Positions 59,482-64,000 of a stretch of DNA of 64,000 nt are shown here, piece by piece. The first letter of the stretch is position 1; each line of letters opens with the position of its first letter. The position numbers and the translations under genes were made by a program. This DNA comes from Rhizopus arrhizus (lineage: Eukaryota; Mucoromycota; Mucoromycetes; Mucorales; Rhizopodaceae), in the NCBI GenBank assembly GCA_024220505.1, contig JAKZZE010000039.1, positions 186,001 to 250,000 on the forward strand. Direction: 5' to 3'. Under the pieces are notes generated by a model. It saw only the letters and a list, made by a program, of their open reading frames with translations, ran no database searches and was not told the DNA's origin.

Positions 59482-62400
59482 TTAAGCTATACTTTTTTTC
59501 ATTTCTATTTGTTTCTGTCTTCTTAATGCGCGTTCACGTGCTTCATAAATTTCTGTTTGAGCTTTCTAAAATAAATTCAAGCAGTTAGCATCGTAGAATC
59601 TTATTTCTATATAATGAAGCTTACCTCGAAAGAAACTGAAAATGTGGAAATAATCTCAAAAAACTCTTCAGACTTAATAGTCATAGGGTCTTCTCCATAA
59701 TACAATATCAATTCTTTTAACTTTTCTTCAATTTCTTTTGCCAACAGCTTCAAATCATCAATGATAGGCTCTGCTTCTAGTATAAACTCCTAAATACGAT
59801 AATTATATGTTAAAAGGTCGTATATGAATACAGTTAGTTTACTTGCCTCCATCGCTTCCACAAAACGATCTATTTGAAGTTCGGATGTTCTTCGTCTATT
59901 TAGACTCAACTCTTCTTTAATCTGCAGCAAGCTGCTATTAAACGAATTAATCGAAGCAAACAACGTTGGCGGTGACACTTGATTTTTTAAAAGAAAAATA
60001 AGGTTAATAAAATTAACACTATGAATATAATCCTGCTTTGCATTTATTACACTTGGCGGCTGCTTGCAAATGCGAAATATCTTGCTTGAAATTCACAATA
60101 TCTTCATCCGACTTTGAGAGAAAATGAACCAGGTAATGTAATAATGTTGGAACATTACTGATGCCCTCTCCTTCAGCTCTTGTATCCCTCATCTGCAAAT
60201 CAATGAATTAATGCTACATCTTACATTTTAATATAAGTTTATATACTTTTAAAAGTGCATCTAGGCGAAAGCCAAAGGCATTACCACGCACGGTTTGCCC
60301 ATTCAAATAATTTCCAATAGCAAGAACTGTCTATTTTACAATCATATTAATTCCATTAATATATAAAAATTAAGCTTCATACTACCTTAAGTATACGCTT
60401 AAATCTTTTACTTTCTTTCAACTCAGCAATAGCCATTTGTATCGTGTCTAGTTCAGGCAATACTTCTTTTAGTTCTTGATCAAAGCGACGCCGGAATATC
60501 ATACAACTAAGACGATCTGCAAGGCGCGGAATATACATTATCTGTGATGTGGAAGATATCAATATAATTTAAATAACATGAACCTTTAACACACTCCTTA
60601 CCGCTCTAAAGTATCTTTCTGCATTTCCTAGCATATTAACATCTCCCTGATATTCCTTAACAATTTCAATCTCTTCTTTTGTTGGTATATATTGCCTAAT
60701 AGCAACCAAGTTATCAATAGTAAGCTTATTATCATCGATATTCCATATAGCATCTCTAATTTCAGAGTAAGGTAACTTTATCTTAGCCAACATGATGGCT
60801 ATGTTATTCGCACGGTTAAACTCCAGCAATGTTATCAAATTCTGCTTGCGTATCAGCTGGTTTTGGCTTTGTTTAAGCCATTACTTGAATTTGTGCATTT
60901 TCTAAACAGTCTTTCCAGTTCAATTGTATCGATTTCGAGTAAGCTATCTTTAGGTGGATCTTCTAGATCCGATTCATCGCTGCTGCTATCAGAGTTACTG
61001 CATTCAGCTAGTAAAGGTTTAGCTATTTCCTTCCAAACGGTATTATCAATTTTGTCTACAGATAGTTTGGACCAAAAAAATTGTTTCATTGGTACCACAG
61101 ACTATTAAATTACGCAAATAAATCAATGGTTAATTATCTGACCGTTAAATAACTTTACCTCTTTTATTGGTGTATTGATAATGGAGGCAACATTGACCGG
61201 TGTGCAATTCTCATGAAGGGACTTCAAGTCAGGGAAATACAGATTAAGAGCCAGAGGGTGTAAATATCTTGAAGATCTGTGTGACATATTTTTTCTTATA
61301 TTATTACGGCTATTCAGAGCAGAGCGTGTATTGTTCTCTAAAGCACCGCTACAATGTTTCGTAGGAGACAAAGGCAAAGATAACATTGGTGGTGGTGGTG
61401 GTGGAGGAGGAGGAGGAGGAGGAGGAGGAGGAGGAGATAGTGCTGGTAATGGAAGTAAAGACGTAGGCGCTTTTGGGCTTAATGTAACTGTGTCCATAAA
61501 AACTGGTGTCGTTTGATGATCTGGAGTAATGGCTGATGCTGACTCATATTTCTTTATCAACCCTCGTTTTTCATTTTCAATGAGCGATATGCGATCATCC
61601 CTTTCTTTTATATCAGCAGCTGCCTTTGAGTATTTCATTAGTAATTCGTTTTTTTCCCGCCGAATCTTGGCCGTTGTTTCCTGAAGCTTTTGAATGTTAT
61701 CTTTTAACTCTTCGACCATATTTCGAAGTCCTTCGACGTCTTCTAAGTTATCTTCTGACTTCCCAGCAATATTATTAATGCTTGCTAAAACACCGTTACC
61801 AATATCAACAGAAGACCTAATAGATTTTTCGATATCATTTTTTACAGAAGAAAGTTTTCCAATAACAGGCTCGATAGAAGGTATAAATTGATTCAATGCC
61901 GAATGAATTTCATCTTTATATAAAAAATCAGTGTTTAAAAATGTCTCTCTCTTTTTTCTTTTTTTATATTTATACTTACCATTTGTCTTTATAGGTCTCA
62001 GCTGCTTAGCAAACATATGAATCACGCTCCAAACATCCTGTACAAAGCGTTTATCAGACGAGACTTGATCTTTTCCCACAGATATTAGCTCAGTAATACT
62101 ATCGACGACCAAGTAATAAAGCTCTGGTTCTGTATGAAAATCTTTTAAAGCAGACGCCACTATATCATGAGGTTGACTATTTTATAATACTTAGAAGCAT
62201 GTATATTAAGCTATAATATACAAATTTATGTATTTGGGTATACCTACAGGTTCAATATACTTTGTCTTTTCACGTTTTCCATTTGGTGTATTTGATCTTT
62301 GTCCAATTTGCGCTGCCTGAAATAAATATCCAGTTGCTTTTGGAGCCTCTCGGGCAATACATCTTTTTGTTCCAGTAAATCTTCCAAGCAAGCATCCATG

Positions 62401-63999
62401 CCTCTTCTTTCGAATTCTGTTCTAAGTGAAACTCTTTTTTCTACTGAATCAGGCGTCTGAATAATAGAATTGAAAAGTTCTAAAGCCGCAGCCACACAAT
62501 CAAATAAAATCAAATCATGTTGCTCTTCAATTATCGAAGATAGCTTGCTTATTCTATTTTCGCTTTCTTTCTTTTTGTTACTGCTATAATTTCTAATTTC
62601 ATGCAAACTTTGAAGTAACCGCTCAAATCGATATTTTTCACCTTTTATCTCTGATAATACTTGTAGAATCACTTCATGGCCATTGGAAGACTCTATACAT
62701 AGTAATGACAGTATTTCAAATATCATAGTACACATCTTAAAAATCACGACGGGCAATTGCTGATCATTGGCTAACGCATCATGGCCATTCTCTTTACCAG
62801 CAATGAGCATAGACCCATTGCTGTTGAGAGCATTGCTACTGTTGTTTGAGGAAAACGATGGGAGTAGTTGAGATCCAATGGAAGCGATTGACGGGGACTT
62901 TTTAAAAATAGAGGAGGAAGTAGATTGAAAATTAGCTGATATCGTTGCTGTACATATGAATAGAGATCCAATTAATTGATGAAGCACTATGGGTCGTACG
63001 AGAATTTGTTCCAGTCCAGCCTACATAAAAAACCCAGGAACGTAAGTAACCGATAAGCTATAGAGTTTTTTCTTGCTCATACTTTTGTGTTGATCAAGGC
63101 TTTCACGCAGTTTATGCATTCAAACAAGCATTTCTCTTCGCTTTCAGTTAATTTTAATATGGTTTTTTTCCTGATATTTACAAAAGTTAGCAATGTTCAT
63201 TTGCTTGTCATTTTTAATACTGACTTGGCTTTTTTCGTTATCAATTTCTCAAAGACCATTTCTAAAGCATTGAGCCCATCATGTCTTCGTGATAGAAACT
63301 CATTAATCCAAGATACATTCCCAGCGTCAAGAATAATTTTTAATGATGCAATGTGTTTTGTCAGTATGTCAATTGTTATATTTCTAAAAAAAAAAATTGG
63401 TATAAAACATGAGTAAATTATAATATATGTACGAAATTTAGCAATTCTTTTTACCTGCTTCGAAGCTTCTCCACATAAAAATAAGGACTGTCTCTATCCT
63501 TTATGCGCTTACTATTATCATCTGATGATATTAAGCTCACTAAATTGGATGCGTCCCTTCGGGTTAGGCTTTGACAGGCATAGCTATTTGAAACGAGCGA
63601 AGATGAGACAGACTCCGTGGTAATTTTTGAAAACAAGTTATTCAAGGAAGGTCGTTGATTGTTGTTATTTTTATGAGGAACACGAGAGAGAGATTTGTTT
63701 TCCAATAAGAGCCAAGCAGTGGATTCATCTGTCGTAGCATCCTCTTGCTTATGCGCTAGTGCGTCAAATTCCAAAATCATTGATCCAACTTTTGAGCGTG
63801 TGCTGTCAAAGTTGGAAAGATTCTTACGAGCATATTTGTAGATTGCGGCTCTCCCATTTGTTGCTTCAGGACGTTTAAAAATTGCTTTATTCTTTTCAGC
63901 TGTAGTGAAGCACTGTTCATCCGATGGTTTACCGGATTCTCCAATGTTCTCACGATTCGCATCTTTCGAATGTTGCAGAGGTTGACCTTCATTTTCGTC
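59482..63999 (-). CDS. Formin (FH3-FH1-FH2), 5' end outside window
   Basis: Thirteen exons are visible: 63999-63455 (open to the edge), 63383-63225, 63170-63083, 63020-62248, 62176-61980, 61913-61159, 61101-60602, 60541-60386, 60330-60247, 60192-60051, 59977-59847, 59789-59625, 59565-59482. The N-terminal part is GBD/FH3-like (SPYFYVEKLRSR, WINEFLSRRHDGLNALEMVF). A coiled coil precedes the FH1 polyproline run of about 16 Pro. FH2 starts VVPMKQFFWSKLSVDKID and continues with NRANNIAIMLAKIKLPYSEI, VLAIGNYLNGQTVRGNAFGF and LLKMRDTRAEGEG. Formins nucleate and elongate actin filaments for polarity and cytokinesis, profilin-actin binding FH1. Near 60855-60885 the frame shifts with no acceptable intron. 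One intron (59846-59790) is GC-AG. Confidence 0.93.
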
Positions 64000-64000
64000 G

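Overview
This 64 kb window looks like chromosomal DNA of an early-diverging filamentous fungus, most probably Mucoromycota (Mucorales-like). It is AT-rich, genes carry many short GT-AG introns of about 45-60 nt, most products are conserved eukaryotic proteins, and the interspersed repeats are broken Tc1/IS630-type transposases and zinc-knuckle or RPD/GEVK-type gene families of the kind I associate with Mucorales. The phylum is inferred from style and gene content, not from a marker gene. Gene models were built by hand: splice sites were chosen to keep reading frame and family similarity, and exon lengths were checked for phase.

Layout. 1-2.5 kb holds the 3' end of a Tc1/IS630 element and a decayed zinc-knuckle gene. 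2.8-38.2 kb is dense and conserved: a DnaJ-X chaperone with an N-terminal zinc ribbon, a Gdown1/POLR2M-like protein, ZCCHC9, KIN17, an NPP-type phosphodiesterase, an orphan 155-residue protein, D-2-hydroxyglutarate dehydrogenase, a macrodomain protein, a BCL7-like protein, WRAP73, alanine aminotransferase, a RING-H2 protein, UGGT (17 exons), an orphan four-TM protein, a DDT-WHIM-PHD chromatin protein, a PSR/SCP-like phosphatase, flavocytochrome b2 and a TTC39/IML2 protein.

38-58.5 kb is gene-poor and rich in mobile-element debris: four broken Tc1/IS630 copies (one beside a striking ~22-bp iterated GCACA motif), a LINE 3' remnant, a spliced lineage-specific gene with a PD-(D/E)XK-like motif and a decayed relative. 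Within it sit three apparently intact genes: an orphan 350-residue protein, phosphoglycerate kinase and a Rab GTPase. From 59.5 kb to the right edge is a formin whose 5' end lies outside the window.

The genes form no operon or obvious metabolic cluster. Roles cover carbon metabolism (PGK, alanine aminotransferase, two hydroxyacid dehydrogenases), secretory-pathway quality control (UGGT), transcription and chromatin (Gdown1-like, BCL7-like, DDT-PHD), RNA/DNA maintenance (ZCCHC9, KIN17, macrodomain) and polarity or trafficking (formin, Rab, WRAP73). Neighbours are often divergent or tightly convergent; one convergent pair shares a TTAA in which both stop codons lie. I saw no tRNA, rRNA or CRISPR array.
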